From Congregibacter litoralis KT71 (lineage in GTDB: Bacteria; Pseudomonadota; Gammaproteobacteria; Pseudomonadales; Halieaceae): DNA of 64,000 nucleotides. The stretch spans positions 3,484,928-3,548,927 of the forward strand of contig NZ_CM002299.1 of assembly GCF_000153125.2 (NCBI RefSeq), in the 5' to 3' direction. The translations under genes were made by a program, and so were the position numbers. Shown here piece by piece: positions 44,109 to 53,421 of the stretch. The notes beneath the pieces were generated by a model. It had not been told where the DNA came from. It did not search any database and was given only the letters and a program-made list of their open reading frames with translations. Each line of letters opens with the position of its first letter. Position 1 is the first letter of the stretch.

Positions 44109-45689
44109 TCAGGAGCGCGATTGTTTCCACTGCCTCCAGCGCTGTCCGTAACGCGCGACCACCGGCTTACCTAACCATCGACCGGCGCGAAGGGCGCTCT
44201 TTAGTGAACCTGTGGTTGAAAATGCAGTTTGAGCAGCTTGAGTGCGCAGGCGATTGAGCTGAATGCCGCGAGCCCTTTGGGCTGACTCAGCCAGTAGGCC
44301 AGATAGGACATCAATATTGTAAAACTCGATGTTTTCACTGACGGCAATGGGGACTGCGCGACAGGCCGCTCCCGCGTCGACGACCTCACGGAGGTACTCA
44401 ATAGCGTCACGCATCGCCTTTGCTTTAGCCGATGGACAAGTGTCTAAGTTATAGGGTGGTTGCCACTCCGTCGACGGACTCAGCCTGTCATTGTGCGTGG
44501 TGACGAGCACAACCTCGGGCTTTGTACGATCCATCCGCTGTTCAAAGTAAGCCCTCCATGCTTTAGTGAAGCGATACTCAGGCTCTTTATTTGGCTGATT
44601 TGCAGCCGACACAATTATCACAAGGTCAGCGTTGACAGCTGTTTGCAGATTGAGTTGCAACGCTTGCTCTGATCCATCCAATCCCATCGAGTCTATGAGT
44701 TCGATCTCGGTCCCATTGGGCAGTTCACAGAGGAAAGCGGTGGGTGCTGTTTTGCAGGGCAAGGCGTCTACTTCTGAGACGTAGGTATTTTTCAAAGCGT
44801 TGGTGAGCGTCGATTTACCCGCATTAACCTGTCCGACGAGTATCACTCTGGGAGGCGGCAAGACCGGATCCAGGACAGGCCTGCTAGTCCCCTTTATGTG
44901 ATGCTGCAGCTCTTCATCGGATATCCGCAAGCGACCGGAGTAGAGGTCGATAGCTACCTGCGTTACCTCTTCAAAAAGAACTCGTAATAAGCCGTTCCGT
45001 GCCGAGAGGGATAGATCACCAAGGAAAGCGTCCATTGCGTGGCCTCGCACCTCGCTAGCAACGCTACCAATTGGATTGAGGCCTGCGCGCAGAACTCGCC
45101 AGATTTTGTAGGCCCCTTCGTATCGCCCGTACCAGCGAGTACCGGAGTTGTAGATATGGCGCGCTTTACCGAGGGTCAGCTGCCGCGCGACGGGAAAATG
45201 CAGCAGGACAAGTCGCCGATACTCCCTGCTTAGAACCTCTGTAACCAAAAGGGCCTCGGGAAGCGTAAAACTTAAAAGAGGGTCGTCATCCGAATAGCGC
45301 GACGCTACCAATTTCCATTGTTCCAACGCGGCTTGCTCTAGATCCTGATAACTCGAAATCTGATTGATTCGTGTTTCGAGAGACAAGAGGGCCTCTTTCC
45401 ATACGCTCTTATCAAAGTCCGACCATTCTCGCTTGATCTCCAGGTATTGGGGTGCCGTAGTGTCCTCGTCGGTTTCGACGGGCTTGTTTGGTTTGGGACT
45501 CATAACAATGAGCGGGATGGCAGTCAATGCAATGCCGAAGAAAAACCACAGTAGCCAACCCTCGCGCCAAAGGAAGTACACGCCTACGCACGACAGTGTC
45601 AAAACGGGTATCGCAAGTCCCAGCACGGCGGCGGAGTACCAGTAGAAACGGGATCTGAGCGCGAACAATGAGCCAAAAGGGGTCTTCAT
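44109..45689 (-). CDS. Membrane-anchored GTPase (YfjP/dynamin-like)
   Basis: 526 aa. Two N-terminal membrane helices (about 17-62). The GTPase domain is central: G1 GQVNAGKST, G3 DSMG, G4 TTHND in place of NKxD, followed by a C-terminal helical, membrane-near part. PPPRVILVGQVNAGKSTLTNAL is typical of the 50S-ribosome-binding/dynamin-type GTPase superfamily. It overlaps its upstream partner GTPase by four bases. The partner carries a DUF697-like segment. The role is probably in membrane or envelope stress, inferred from its promoter and neighbours. Confidence 0.82.
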   Translation of the reverse strand: MKTPFGSLFALRSRFYWYSAAVLGLAIPVLTLSCVGVYFLWREGWLLWFFFGIALTAIPLIVMSPKPNKPVETDEDTTAPQYLEIKREWSDFDKSVWKEALLSLETRINQISSYQDLEQAALEQWKLVASRYSDDDPLLSFTLPEALLVTEVLSREYRRLVLLHFPVARQLTLGKARHIYNSGTRWYGRYEGAYKIWRVLRAGLNPIGSVASEVRGHAMDAFLGDLSLSARNGLLRVLFEEVTQVAIDLYSGRLRISDEELQHHIKGTSRPVLDPVLPPPRVILVGQVNAGKSTLTNALKNTYVSEVDALPCKTAPTAFLCELPNGTEIELIDSMGLDGSEQALQLNLQTAVNADLVIIVSAANQPNKEPEYRFTKAWRAYFEQRMDRTKPEVVLVTTHNDRLSPSTEWQPPYNLDTCPSAKAKAMRDAIEYLREVVDAGAACRAVPIAVSENIEFYNIDVLSGLLAESAQRARGIQLNRLRTQAAQTAFSTTGSLKSALRAGRWLGKPVVARYGQRWRQWKQSRS

Positions 45690-46807
45690 ACCGACGAAGT
45701 GCTCGGCCGTCGCGATGAATTCAAGCCCTTGTTCATGAGCGCCTCGCGGTACATGGCCTTTAGATGGTGAGTATCAACTTCGCGTTGATGTAGCTTGGCA
45801 AAGAGATAGTAAAAGAGGCTGCGCCCGAGGGCAAAAGTGCTGGCATATGTAGTGGTTGCTGCAACCGCGGTCCCGACCGTCTGACCCCATCCCGGTATCG
45901 CTTTTATTAACTGACGCTCTCCCAAGTGGAGAGCGTACTTCATGGCAAACGCCCCGCCGAGCATCGCGAGGAACTCAGCAAAAAGGCGCTGGCTCCAAGC
46001 CATATTGCACTGACCTACTACCCAGTGCATCATCTTTCCCTGAATTGTAGGAACAGCGACCAAGCCCGCGATCGGAAGGGTGTCGCTTGCAGCCGCCGCA
46101 GTCGCATAGCCTTGAATTTTATCGCGAATCTGATCGAAAGCGTGTTTTTCGCGTTGGCGAAAGCGCGTTTCCTCAAAAACGGCACCAGCCCAAGGCACGA
46201 AGCTCTGCAGTAATTTGTCCAGCGAATCGCTGCCTGGTGATGTGCGGTCATGGGGATCCGCAAGGTTCACCAAGCAGTGAGCCACCTCCTCTCCCCAAGC
46301 CTTACTGATCATTTCTTGCGATGAACGAAAAAGCCTTAAACGAGTGCGGTCATCGTCAATTTCATCCGAGTGGGTATAAATCACACAAACCTTTCTGTTC
46401 AGAGATCGACGCTCAATTTTTCGTAATGCACCCAGGATGTCAGCAACGGGCTGCTGCATCGCATCACTAAGATTAACGACGATGATCACCGCGTGGCTCA
46501 GGCTGCTGAGCGTTCGTAGCTCGACATCAGCGTCGAAGCCCGCCTCTCCAATCCCGCGTGTGTCCAAGAAACGTAACAAGGGCGATGACTCTGGCACGTC
46601 GTATCGCGCGGTCCGTAGTGTGCAAGGCCGAACTCCGGTCCCTAGCTCGGCGGATGAACTCATGGTCAGTTTCTGTATCAGCGATGACTTACCCGCACCA
46701 CTTTTTCCTATTAACCAAATTGTCGCTACATCTGATGCAACTGATCGCAGGTCGTCTGATGGTTCCGTTCGGTTTGTGCTTCGGGCTGTCTCACTGGGAT
46801 TGTTCAT
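45686..46807 (-). CDS. GTPase with DUF697 (YcjF-like) membrane domain
   Basis: 373 aa. G1 is LIGKSGAGKSS, G3 is LDTRGIGE, G4 is YTHSD. The C-terminal part (residues about 245-340) has the hydrophobic DUF697 segment: IAGLVAVPTIQGKMMHWVVGQC, FAMKYALHLGERQLIKAIPGWGQTVGTAVAATTTYASTFALG. This domain pairs a GTPase with a membrane-embedded regulator. It forms an ATGA-overlapping pair with the next GTPase and is preceded at 46856 by a sigma-54 promoter. Confidence 0.85.
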   Translation of the reverse strand: MNNPSETARSTNRTEPSDDLRSVASDVATIWLIGKSGAGKSSLIQKLTMSSSAELGTGVRPCTLRTARYDVPESSPLLRFLDTRGIGEAGFDADVELRTLSSLSHAVIIVVNLSDAMQQPVADILGALRKIERRSLNRKVCVIYTHSDEIDDDRTRLRLFRSSQEMISKAWGEEVAHCLVNLADPHDRTSPGSDSLDKLLQSFVPWAGAVFEETRFRQREKHAFDQIRDKIQGYATAAAASDTLPIAGLVAVPTIQGKMMHWVVGQCNMAWSQRLFAEFLAMLGGAFAMKYALHLGERQLIKAIPGWGQTVGTAVAATTTYASTFALGRSLFYYLFAKLHQREVDTHHLKAMYREALMNKGLNSSRRPSTSSV

Positions 46808-46855
46808 CTCTGTGGTTAGACCTCGAGAAATTACAGTAACAGGAGATAGTAACTA

Positions 46856-46870
46856 GCGAAATACGTGCCA
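46856..46870 (-). promoter_or_regulatory. Sigma-54 promoter for the GTPase pair
   Basis: On the minus strand TGGCACGTATTTCGC has one mismatch (C for T in the -12 TTGC). It is 48 bases before the start at 46807, a normal leader length. Confidence 0.72.
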
Positions 46871-47513
46871 CCTCCATTATGGCGGCCCCATGGTCTCTTC
46901 ACCGAACAGGAGATACGCGCTTTAGATCAGGCATTTCCACACCCTGTCTTTGCCTCGCACTGGATCGAAATGACCGAGTTTGGCATCGCGATGCGCCAGC
47001 ACACGCGAATGACTCGCTGGTTCGCTGCTGGCGATCTTTTTGCAAAATCTTGAAAGAGTCACAAAGGAAGTGGACGCAGAAAGGTTTACCAGACGCAAGG
47101 GATTACAGAATTCACTACCCTGCCGCAGTGGTGCGCCACGGAGAACGAGTTAATCGAGGGTGATTCCGTTTAGTTGGGCGACGCTTAATCCAGGTGACCA
47201 ATAGGAGGTGCTCAATATTGACCCGACGATAAAATAGGGAGCTGGGGGAGCAGGGCGTAAGGCGCTCTGGAGCGCGTCTGCCCCCTTAGTTTATGGCGAT
47301 TAGTGTCGTGTCACCCACGGAACGGCAGTAATCGATCAAGCGTCGGTCCATCCAGCCCGGAAGGTCACGCAAGATTGGAGTGCCTCTCCGTCAGCTCAAG
47401 TGATCCGACGTTTTCTACCGACTGATGCAAGTCTTGCAAACTGCGAGGCAATTTTTTCCGGTCAATGCTTTCTTCGGTGACAGTGCGCCTCCCAAACCGC
47501 TGCAGTCGCAGAA
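46871..47513. other. Long intergenic region with candidate activator sites and a hairpin
   Basis: No credible gene. TTTGCAAAATCTTGAAAG at 47039..47056 and TGCAAGTCTTGCAAA at 47426..47440 resemble the activator-site palindrome seen elsewhere in the island. An imperfect G-rich stem-loop runs 47244..47285 (GGGGG...CAG pairing with CTG...CCCCC, with an inner GCGCTC/GAGCGC hairpin). A 62-residue frame at 46865 overlaps the promoter and is rejected. Confidence 0.5.
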
Positions 47514-47528
47514 TGGCACAAAGTCTGC
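47514..47528 (+). promoter_or_regulatory. Sigma-54 promoter for the AI-2E family exporter
   Basis: TGGCACAAAGTCTGC has one mismatch (C for T at the first base of the -12 element). It is 101 bases before the ATG at 47630. Confidence 0.72.
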
Positions 47529-47629
47529 ATAGAGACATTGGCGCTTTGATGAGTTAGTGCTTCGCGATGGCGCTGAACACCACCCAAACCAGCCAAAAAG
47601 GCCGAAACCCAAAAGGATCTTGATTTTCC

Positions 47630-48817
47630 ATGAGCGTCGCAGAAACCAATCGCCGGCCTGATATTGAAATTGCTGACAAAGCGGGCGTGTCCTCGGAAGC
47701 AGCGCTTCTAGACGCGTCTGACGAGGGCAGCTCAATGCTCAGAATAGATGATTCGCAGAGTGCGAGTACAAACGCTCTGGAAGCTTTAATACTTCCTTTG
47801 CGAGTGCTCGCCTTGCTAGCCGTGCTAGGCGCCTTGGTGGTTGGCGAGAGCGTTTTCATTCCCCTTGCATTGGCGGTGTTGGCAAGTCTCGCGCTCCGCC
47901 CTATCGTGCGCTCAGTGCACGCAACGGCCGGAGTGCCGGCACCTCTCACGGCAGCCTTAATCGTTAGCATCATTACAGTGCTTCTCGTATCTGGGTTGTA
48001 TTCCCTTGGCGAGCCTGCAAAAGAATGGTTGAAAGAGGCGCCGAATGCCTTGAGAGCCCTGCAGCGTCAGGCTTCGGAAGTGCGTGGCCCCCTGGAGGAC
48101 ATGCGCGAGACTAGAGCGGTGATCACGGATCTAAGCAACGGCAGTGCGAAGGGCAAAACAGAAATCTTTGTCAACTCGGAAAGCGTGGTCGAGCAGAGTG
48201 TAATGATGAAAACAAGCGAGGGCTTTGCTTATTCTGTGGCAACGCTTGTTATGTTGTTTTTTATCCTCGGCTGGGGTGACAGGCTGTTTCGCAATGCCAT
48301 TGCATTGCTTCCCGGCTTCGCTGAACGTCGCGGAGCAGTCCAGGTCGCTCAGGCAATCGAAAGCGCTATTGGTCGTTATCTGTTGATGATTACGCTGATC
48401 AACAGTTGCCTTGGATTTGCAGTGGCTGCTCTGTCTTACTTCATCGGACTGCCGAATCCCGTTTTGTGGGGAGTCGTCGCGGCGCTCCTAAATTATATGC
48501 CGTATATTGGCGCTGCAATAACCACCCTTGTGCTACTCGCTGTGTCACTCATATCCCAGCCTCTCGAGTTTCCGATACTGACGGCGCCGTTAGCCTTTCT
48601 CGTTCTCACGACGTTTGAGGGTTATATCGTAACGCCTTATGCCGTTGGGAGGAGTCTTACCCTAAATCCCTTGATTGTGTTTTTTTCGCTCCTCGTTTGC
48701 TTCTTTCTATGGGGCGGCATAGGCGCCTTACTCGCTGTGCCGATTTTGGTGTCTTTTAAAGTTGCGTTAGAGGGTAGTGGTCGCTCCGCGTCACTCGCAG
48801 CTCGGACTTTAAGCTAA
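47630..48817 (+). CDS. AI-2E family (PerM/TqsA-like) transporter
   Basis: 395 aa with about eight membrane segments, after a 60-residue hydrophilic N-terminal tail. LKPIVRSVHATAGVPAPLTAA-type start, VVAALLNYMPYIGAAIT and LNPLIVFFSLLVCFFLWGGIGALLAVPIL are typical of the AI-2E/PerM exporter family. Members export AI-2, bacteriocins or sodium, or serve the cell envelope; which one is unknown here. Under a sigma-54 promoter. Confidence 0.88.
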   Translation: MSVAETNRRPDIEIADKAGVSSEAALLDASDEGSSMLRIDDSQSASTNALEALILPLRVLALLAVLGALVVGESVFIPLALAVLASLALRPIVRSVHATAGVPAPLTAALIVSIITVLLVSGLYSLGEPAKEWLKEAPNALRALQRQASEVRGPLEDMRETRAVITDLSNGSAKGKTEIFVNSESVVEQSVMMKTSEGFAYSVATLVMLFFILGWGDRLFRNAIALLPGFAERRGAVQVAQAIESAIGRYLLMITLINSCLGFAVAALSYFIGLPNPVLWGVVAALLNYMPYIGAAITTLVLLAVSLISQPLEFPILTAPLAFLVLTTFEGYIVTPYAVGRSLTLNPLIVFFSLLVCFFLWGGIGALLAVPILVSFKVALEGSGRSASLAARTLS

Positions 48818-49320
48818 CACCTCCAGCATTCAGGCGTGGTTAGCCCTATGGTAGGACGCTTCGGCCGGGTTCGGGTTTCCAGCTTCAAGCCAGCAATCCT
48901 GGAGTCTGAAAGCAGTGCAAAGTCATGGCGTAGCGAACCCCGCAGCCCACGATCCCAAAGCAGAGCGGATATCGCCGCATTAACTGTCGAAAAAAATTGA
49001 AACAACCTAAAAGGGATGTCATTGAGCGATCAGGTGGTCCTGAGGCCGCAGAGGGCGCGGAATTAACAATGCTAAAACGCGGGGGCTTAGCGACGCTCTC
49101 GAAACGTTCAGGTCCTGCGACAAGCCAAACATGCGCTGCGAACCCAAAGCACGACGCGAAGGTCGAACCCCGCGCCCGCCTAGACGTAAGTATATTGGAT
49201 GCCAGGTCGCGCACAAATCAAAGCGCGCACCAGAGGACTAAAGCACCTAAAAGCACTTGGCAATGCCGTGACTGAGATGGGGAGCGCTTCTTGCCGCGCC
49301 AAAACGTTGTGCGTCGCGGG
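48818..49320. other. Intergenic region without a supportable gene
   Basis: About 500 bases between the exporter and the Crp/Fnr gene. Several overlapping frames on both strands reach 60 to 109 codons, but none shows a recognisable domain, a convincing ribosome site or consistent composition. It may be decayed sequence. Confidence 0.5.
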
Positions 49321-50058
49321 TCAGCTACTCGGAAACCAGCTGGTATCAAGATGCTGGTGTCGATTTTCATAATCGCACAAGTCGATCAAACGTTCCTCGT
49401 CGGCAAGCGTTAACTTACCGGCCCCACGTTTGATGAGGTTTTTAGCCTCCATCGCGCGCAACGTTCGGCTAACCGTGACGTTTGTTAAGCCCAGCGCATC
49501 ACCCAGATCCTGCTGTGTTAGTGGCATGTTCATCGTAATCGTCATGCTCGAATTCGTGATTCGCAGACGATCGGGCGTATTCAGAAAAAGATACGCCAAA
49601 CGTCCCGAAGGCTTAAGACTGCTTGTTGCCCTCAGTCGATCCGTTAGGATTATTTGCTCTCGGGATGTCAAGGTAAAAAGAAGTGCAGCAAGTCGAGGTG
49701 ACTGTAAGAAGATTTTTTCAAATGCGCTCTTCGGAAAAGGGCACAGTACAGCTTTGTTCACGGCACGCACGTCGGTGGAAAAACGGCTGAAAGCCAGAGT
49801 GGAGAGCCCTAGGATATCCCCTGCATGATAAAAGCGTGTGATGTGTCGTCCACCTTCGGGTAGATGGGAGTAGCCGATAAGCCAACCCGTCTTGACTACA
49901 TAGAGGTTCCGGATTTTATCGCCAGAGCGATACAGGAGCTCATCGGCAGCAAAATCCTGTTCCGTCTTTTCTATGTTCGCCAGCAGCTGCTTATCGGCTG
50001 CACTCAGGTTCACGTAGTGCGAAAGCTTTGAAACCAGACAACTGTCGTGATCAGCCAT
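49321..50058 (-). CDS. Crp/Fnr family transcriptional regulator
   Basis: 245 aa. An N-terminal cyclic-nucleotide-binding-type beta-barrel (about 20-135; DELLYRSGDKIRNLYVVKTGWL, HAGDILGLSTLAF) leads to a dimerisation helix and a winged helix-turn-helix (MPLTQQDLGDALGLTNVTVSRTLRAMEAKNLIKRG). It lacks the N-terminal Cys cluster of Fnr, so it is not an oxygen-sensing iron-sulfur type. Its ligand is unknown. It sits inside the sigma-54 island and could be a second regulator of it. Confidence 0.9.
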   Translation of the reverse strand: MADHDSCLVSKLSHYVNLSAADKQLLANIEKTEQDFAADELLYRSGDKIRNLYVVKTGWLIGYSHLPEGGRHITRFYHAGDILGLSTLAFSRFSTDVRAVNKAVLCPFPKSAFEKIFLQSPRLAALLFTLTSREQIILTDRLRATSSLKPSGRLAYLFLNTPDRLRITNSSMTITMNMPLTQQDLGDALGLTNVTVSRTLRAMEAKNLIKRGAGKLTLADEERLIDLCDYENRHQHLDTSWFPSS

Positions 50059-50400
50059 GCGAACTTTACCTAAAACAACCGTAATGCCATTTTTGCGATG
50101 TTATGGAAGCACCCAGTAGTCTTCTCCCAACCGCGGTAATCTCAATGGTACATCTTGCTTGTAAAAACGTCTCCGCAATTGCTCATTTTACAAACAGCTG
50201 AAATATTCTTAGATGCGGAGCGTTAAAGGTTGCCTTTACGGTAGCGTCTCATCCTCCCTGCGACACCTTCCTCTCAGGGCTCAGGAAAACGGAAGACCCG
50301 CAAAAAGCTTCTGTTTAACAGATACTTACCAGAAATTCGCTGTTCGTAACTACAGTCTCTGGAGAGTCTTAATGAAAACTTTATCCAGCAACCCACCGAT

Positions 50401-50415
50401 TGGCACGTTGTATGC
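50401..50415 (+). promoter_or_regulatory. Sigma-54 promoter for entericidin and DUF1328
   Basis: TGGCACGTTGTATGC has one mismatch (A for T at the first base of the -12 element). It is 47 bases before the entericidin ATG at 50463. Confidence 0.78.
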
Positions 50416-50462
50416 TTCAGTAAGTGCAATTCATCAAGATCATAGCGAGGAGCGAAAAGCGT

Positions 50463-50639
50463 ATGAAAAGTCGAAAAGTTAAAAGTCGTTTTCAATGGGT
50501 CGGGCGTAGAGTCGTCACGCCACTTCGCATTGTGATCACTTGTGCGGCCATCACGGGTCTGAGCGCCTGTAACACTGTAGAAGGGGTGGGTGAAGACGTA
50601 GAACGGGCGGGCGAAGCCGTGCAAGACGCGACTCGGTAA
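50463..50639 (+). CDS. Entericidin-like small lipoprotein
   Basis: 58 aa. Signal and lipobox (ITGLSAC) followed by NTVEGVGEDVERAGEAVQDATR, the entericidin A/B family signature. These are short amphipathic membrane lipoproteins; in enterobacteria EcnB is osmoregulated and can promote lysis. The start has a strong AGGAG site, so the earlier in-frame start at 50424 is not used. Probably co-transcribed with the next 55-residue gene. Confidence 0.86.
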   Translation: MKSRKVKSRFQWVGRRVVTPLRIVITCAAITGLSACNTVEGVGEDVERAGEAVQDATR

Positions 50640-50749
50640 ATTAAGTCTCCAATGGAATATGTTGAATAGCAGTAACTTGTCGTCGATTTTGGAAAGCGTA
50701 GGCGACCGAAGAAAATCGGAGTTCGAAATCTAGCTAAGAGGAGATTATT

Positions 50750-50917
50750 ATGATTGGTTGGGCGGTAACATTTTTGATTATAGCGTTGGTAGCCGGCTTA
50801 TTAGGCCTGTCCGGAATCGCCGCAGCAGCGGTCGATATTGCGTGGATCCTATTCGTTGTTGGGCTCGTCTTGTCCATCATATTCTTCGTGATAGGACGCG
50901 GCCGTAGGAATTTGTAG
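50750..50917 (+). CDS. DUF1328 (YtjA-like) small membrane protein
   Basis: 55 aa, two hydrophobic helices: [19 protein letters not shown] and [20 protein letters not shown], then a basic tail GRGRRNL. The pattern AxxLGxxGIAxxAxxIAxILFVVxLVLxxVxxxxG is that of DUF1328. An AGAGGAG site precedes the ATG. This family is common in stress and biofilm regulons. It lies 110 bases after entericidin. Confidence 0.92.
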   Translation: MIGWAVTFLIIALVAGLLGLSGIAAAAVDIAWILFVVGLVLSIIFFVIGRGRRNL

Positions 50918-51007
50918 GCCCTAGAAAATTGTAGTTTGAACTAAGTGGTGCCGAGGAACCTGCTCTCCTGGCCTCTGAAGAGGGTGCTGTGGGAAATGCG
51001 GCTTACC

Positions 51008-52447
51008 TCAGGCTGAGCGGGCGTGCAAGGTGACAGTGTCGTTTCCGACATTTGTCCCTTCCACGCCACGTTCGGCTTGCCTATCTTGGTAAAGCTTTAG
51101 GCGGCTATACAGCGTCTTAAGACTTATACCAAGGAGTTTGGATGTGGAGGCCTTGTCGCCTTGCTGGGCGCGCAACGTTTCGAGGATAATAATTTTCTCG
51201 CATTGAGCCAAAGACGTGCCCAAACGCAGATTCAGCGCTCTCCGAGATACTGACGATACTATTTTGGCTGTGATGTCACTGTCCAACAGAAGGCTACCCG
51301 GCGTAACCGTCTGGTCCGAGAGAATGTAAGCCCGTTCGACACTATGCCTTAGTTCACGCACGTTTCCAGGCCATGGGTAGTCAGAAATAAGCGTCAAGGT
51401 GTCTTCATCAAAACTAACGGCAGTATCGTGCTTATCGTTGAGTTGCATCAGAAAAAGGTTGGCGAGACCTCTGACATCGGTGCCTCTCTCACGAAGGGTT
51501 GGCACGGTTATAACAATGTGAGCTAAGCGATAAAACAAGTCCGCGCGCAGACGCCCATCATCAACGGCGATCCGAGGATCGCGGTTTGATGCTGCAATCA
51601 CCCTGACGTCTACGCTCATTGGGGTAACCGAACCCACTCTTCTTATCTAGCCGTTCTCGAGTACTCGAAGTAGCTTCGCTTGAAGCTCGGTCGACATCTC
51701 CGTGATCTCATCAAGAAATAATGTGCCTCCGTGCGCGCGCTCAAAGAAGCCCAAGTGCCGCTTTTGAGCACCGCTGAAGCTCCCTTTCTCATGACCGAAC
51801 AGCTCGCTTTCAATCAGGTTTTCGGCGAGCGCGGCACAGTTCAAGGTTAGATAGGCATGTTGGGAGCGCGCCGAGACTGTATGCAAGGTTTTGGCGATCA
51901 GCTCCTTTCCCGTGCCCCTCTCGCCAATGATGAGAGCGGTGGTGTCGGTCCGGACCAAATTTTCGAGAAAGTCGAAACAACTCACGCATGGGACCGAGGA
52001 CCCCCGAATCAATCCAAACTGGTCTAGCGATGGGCTCGCCATAAATTTTCGGTTGCGCCTACTCGAGGACCCCCGCTCCTCGTACACATCGCCAAGCAAT
52101 TCGCGGACGTTCTCGGCTGAAAAAGGTTTGCAAAAATAGTGACTAATCCCCGCTCGTACGCAGTGCTCAGCAACTACCGGCTCGTCATGCTCAGCCATGA
52201 CAAAAATCTCAGCTTGATCGAGTCATTGATTCGCCAGAAGAAATAATAGCGGGGGGCCGAGAGCAGCATCGAGAAATGCCACATCAAAGTGTTCAGCATC
52301 GACCACAGCTAAGGTTTCTTCATTGCTCTTTAGTTGAGCGTTAAGGTGGACGGCTACACTAAAACCTACATCCACACAAACTCCTCTCAAAGCGGTTGCA
52401 TGCGCGAAATCTGCATCAATGATTAAACACGCGGGCTTGGCAGGCAT
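51008..52447 (-). pseudogene. Sigma-54 response regulator pseudogene with two in-frame stops
   Basis: Read in one continuous frame, this is a paralogue of the intact regulator at 58390: receiver, AAA+ with GERGTGKE Walker A, ELFGHEKGSFSGA, and a Fis-type helix-turn-helix (SKLLGISLKTLYSRLKLY). The frame is broken by a TGA in the receiver (around 52220..52222, between LFLLANQ and LDQAEIF) and by a TAG in the AAA+ domain (51647..51649), exactly where the intact copy has Glu in LESGEIRRVG. There is no frameshift, so the two nonsense changes look recent. The frame starts at the ATG at 52447. Read-through is an alternative but nothing supports it. Confidence 0.85.
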
Positions 52448-52643
52448 TCTCTGGTCCACAACATCAAGGGGAAGATGGTGTGCTTGCCAATCGACGACAG
52501 TCACCCGATAGATGTTCCCCTGACCGCGCTTCGCGCGCCTTAACTCAAAGCAAAAGCCAATGCGGCAGCTTAGAGACCCAAATCATTGCCAATATCCCCT
52601 GTATGCACGCTGTCGGATGGGCTGATGTTGACGCATGCCACCC

Positions 52644-52952
52644 CTAAACATCGCTTAGCGCGCTTTTTAGAGTGAGAGCGCGTGCCCCGAGAGATAATAG
52701 CGACGTGAGTGACGGCACTCCCTTGCCTTTCATTGCGGGTCGCGATGCGGCTAAGACAAAGCCAAGACTCGCGCTGGCTGCCAAGCTGGACGGCTGTGCC
52801 ACGCGCTTAGACAACGTGGCGCTCGCCATGTGTCTCACAGCCTGCTGATCGCGCTTGAGCCTAAGTTTGGACTCCTCAACTTTACTCCTTAATCGCTCTC
52901 GCTCATTCTCAGGGTGCGAAAGAAGCCACTGTCCGATTTGCGAGAATTTCAT
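52644..52952 (-). CDS. YqjK-like small protein
   Basis: 102 aa. An Arg/Glu/Lys-rich N-terminal helix (ENERERLRSKVEESKLRLKRDQQAVRHMA) followed by a weakly hydrophobic C-terminal half. It overlaps the YqjE-like gene by four bases. Position as third gene of a yqjD-yqjE-yqjK-type operon is the main evidence; sequence similarity is loose. Confidence 0.55.
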   Translation of the reverse strand: MKFSQIGQWLLSHPENERERLRSKVEESKLRLKRDQQAVRHMASATLSKRVAQPSSLAASASLGFVLAASRPAMKGKGVPSLTSLLSLGARALTLKSALSDV

Positions 52953-53416
52953 GCTTTGTTTTCCCTGGTGCGGACGTTGGTAGACACCCCAGTTTTGATT
53001 GCTGCGCCTATTCTGTCTCGCACCACAGTGCGCAACACCCAGCTAACCGCAGCTCCTGTAGCCGATGCACACAGAGTCAGTGCGCTAACCGAGGTCGCCG
53101 TCGCCGATATGTCGATTACCATCAATCCCACAGCAGTGAATGCGGAGATCCAAGCAATCGCGACGAAAAGAGCAAACATCACATTGAGCGCGACAAACAC
53201 GCCCGCCGCGTTGACCGCGGTGCGAACTTCGAAGATCGCGAGTGCTGCATAGTCTCCCGCAAGCTCCGAGACTGCGACCATCCACTCTTCCATGGCCGCG
53301 CGGAAGCCGCCATCATCACCTGGCCTCCCAGCATGCTGCCCCGTCAAGTCTGGGTCATTCTTAGGTCCGGGGACAGTTCCGCCACCTGACGGTGGCGGCG
53401 TTGCCAACGTTTCCAC
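52949..53416 (-). CDS. YqjE-like (holin superfamily III) membrane protein
   Basis: 155 aa. After a Pro/Gly/Asp-rich start come a helical region and two membrane segments: VRTAVNAAGVFVALNVMFALFVAIAWISAFTAVGLMVIDI and TLCASATGAAVSWVL. This is the YqjE/actinobacterial-holin-X pattern. It lies five bases after the YqjD-like gene and overlaps the YqjK-like gene. Confidence 0.75.
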   Translation of the reverse strand: METLATPPPSGGGTVPGPKNDPDLTGQHAGRPGDDGGFRAAMEEWMVAVSELAGDYAALAIFEVRTAVNAAGVFVALNVMFALFVAIAWISAFTAVGLMVIDISATATSVSALTLCASATGAAVSWVLRTVVRDRIGAAIKTGVSTNVRTRENKA

Positions 53417-53421
53417 GCCGA

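Noticed and set aside
47029..47043. TGGCGATCTTTTTGC on the + strand
   Set aside because: Two mismatches and no gene starts after it within 500 bases. The TTTGCAAA at its end fits better as an activator site.
46865..47053. 62-codon frame in the gap after the GTPase pair
   Set aside because: It begins inside the sigma-54 promoter on the other strand, and has no ribosome site or recognisable domain.
48814..49275. Several overlapping frames between the AI-2E exporter and the Crp/Fnr gene
   Set aside because: Frames on both strands overlap each other; none matches a family or has a ribosome site, and composition looks like noncoding or decayed DNA.
50073..50093. TGGCATTACGGTTGT on the minus strand upstream of the Crp/Fnr gene, resembling a sigma-54 promoter
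   Set aside because: The invariant GC of the -12 element is GT here, so it should not be functional.
51647..52222. Programmed read-through of the TGA and TAG in the second sigma-54 regulator
   Set aside because: Two different stop codons, no recoding element seen, and the intact paralogue has sense codons at both points. Pseudogene is simpler.
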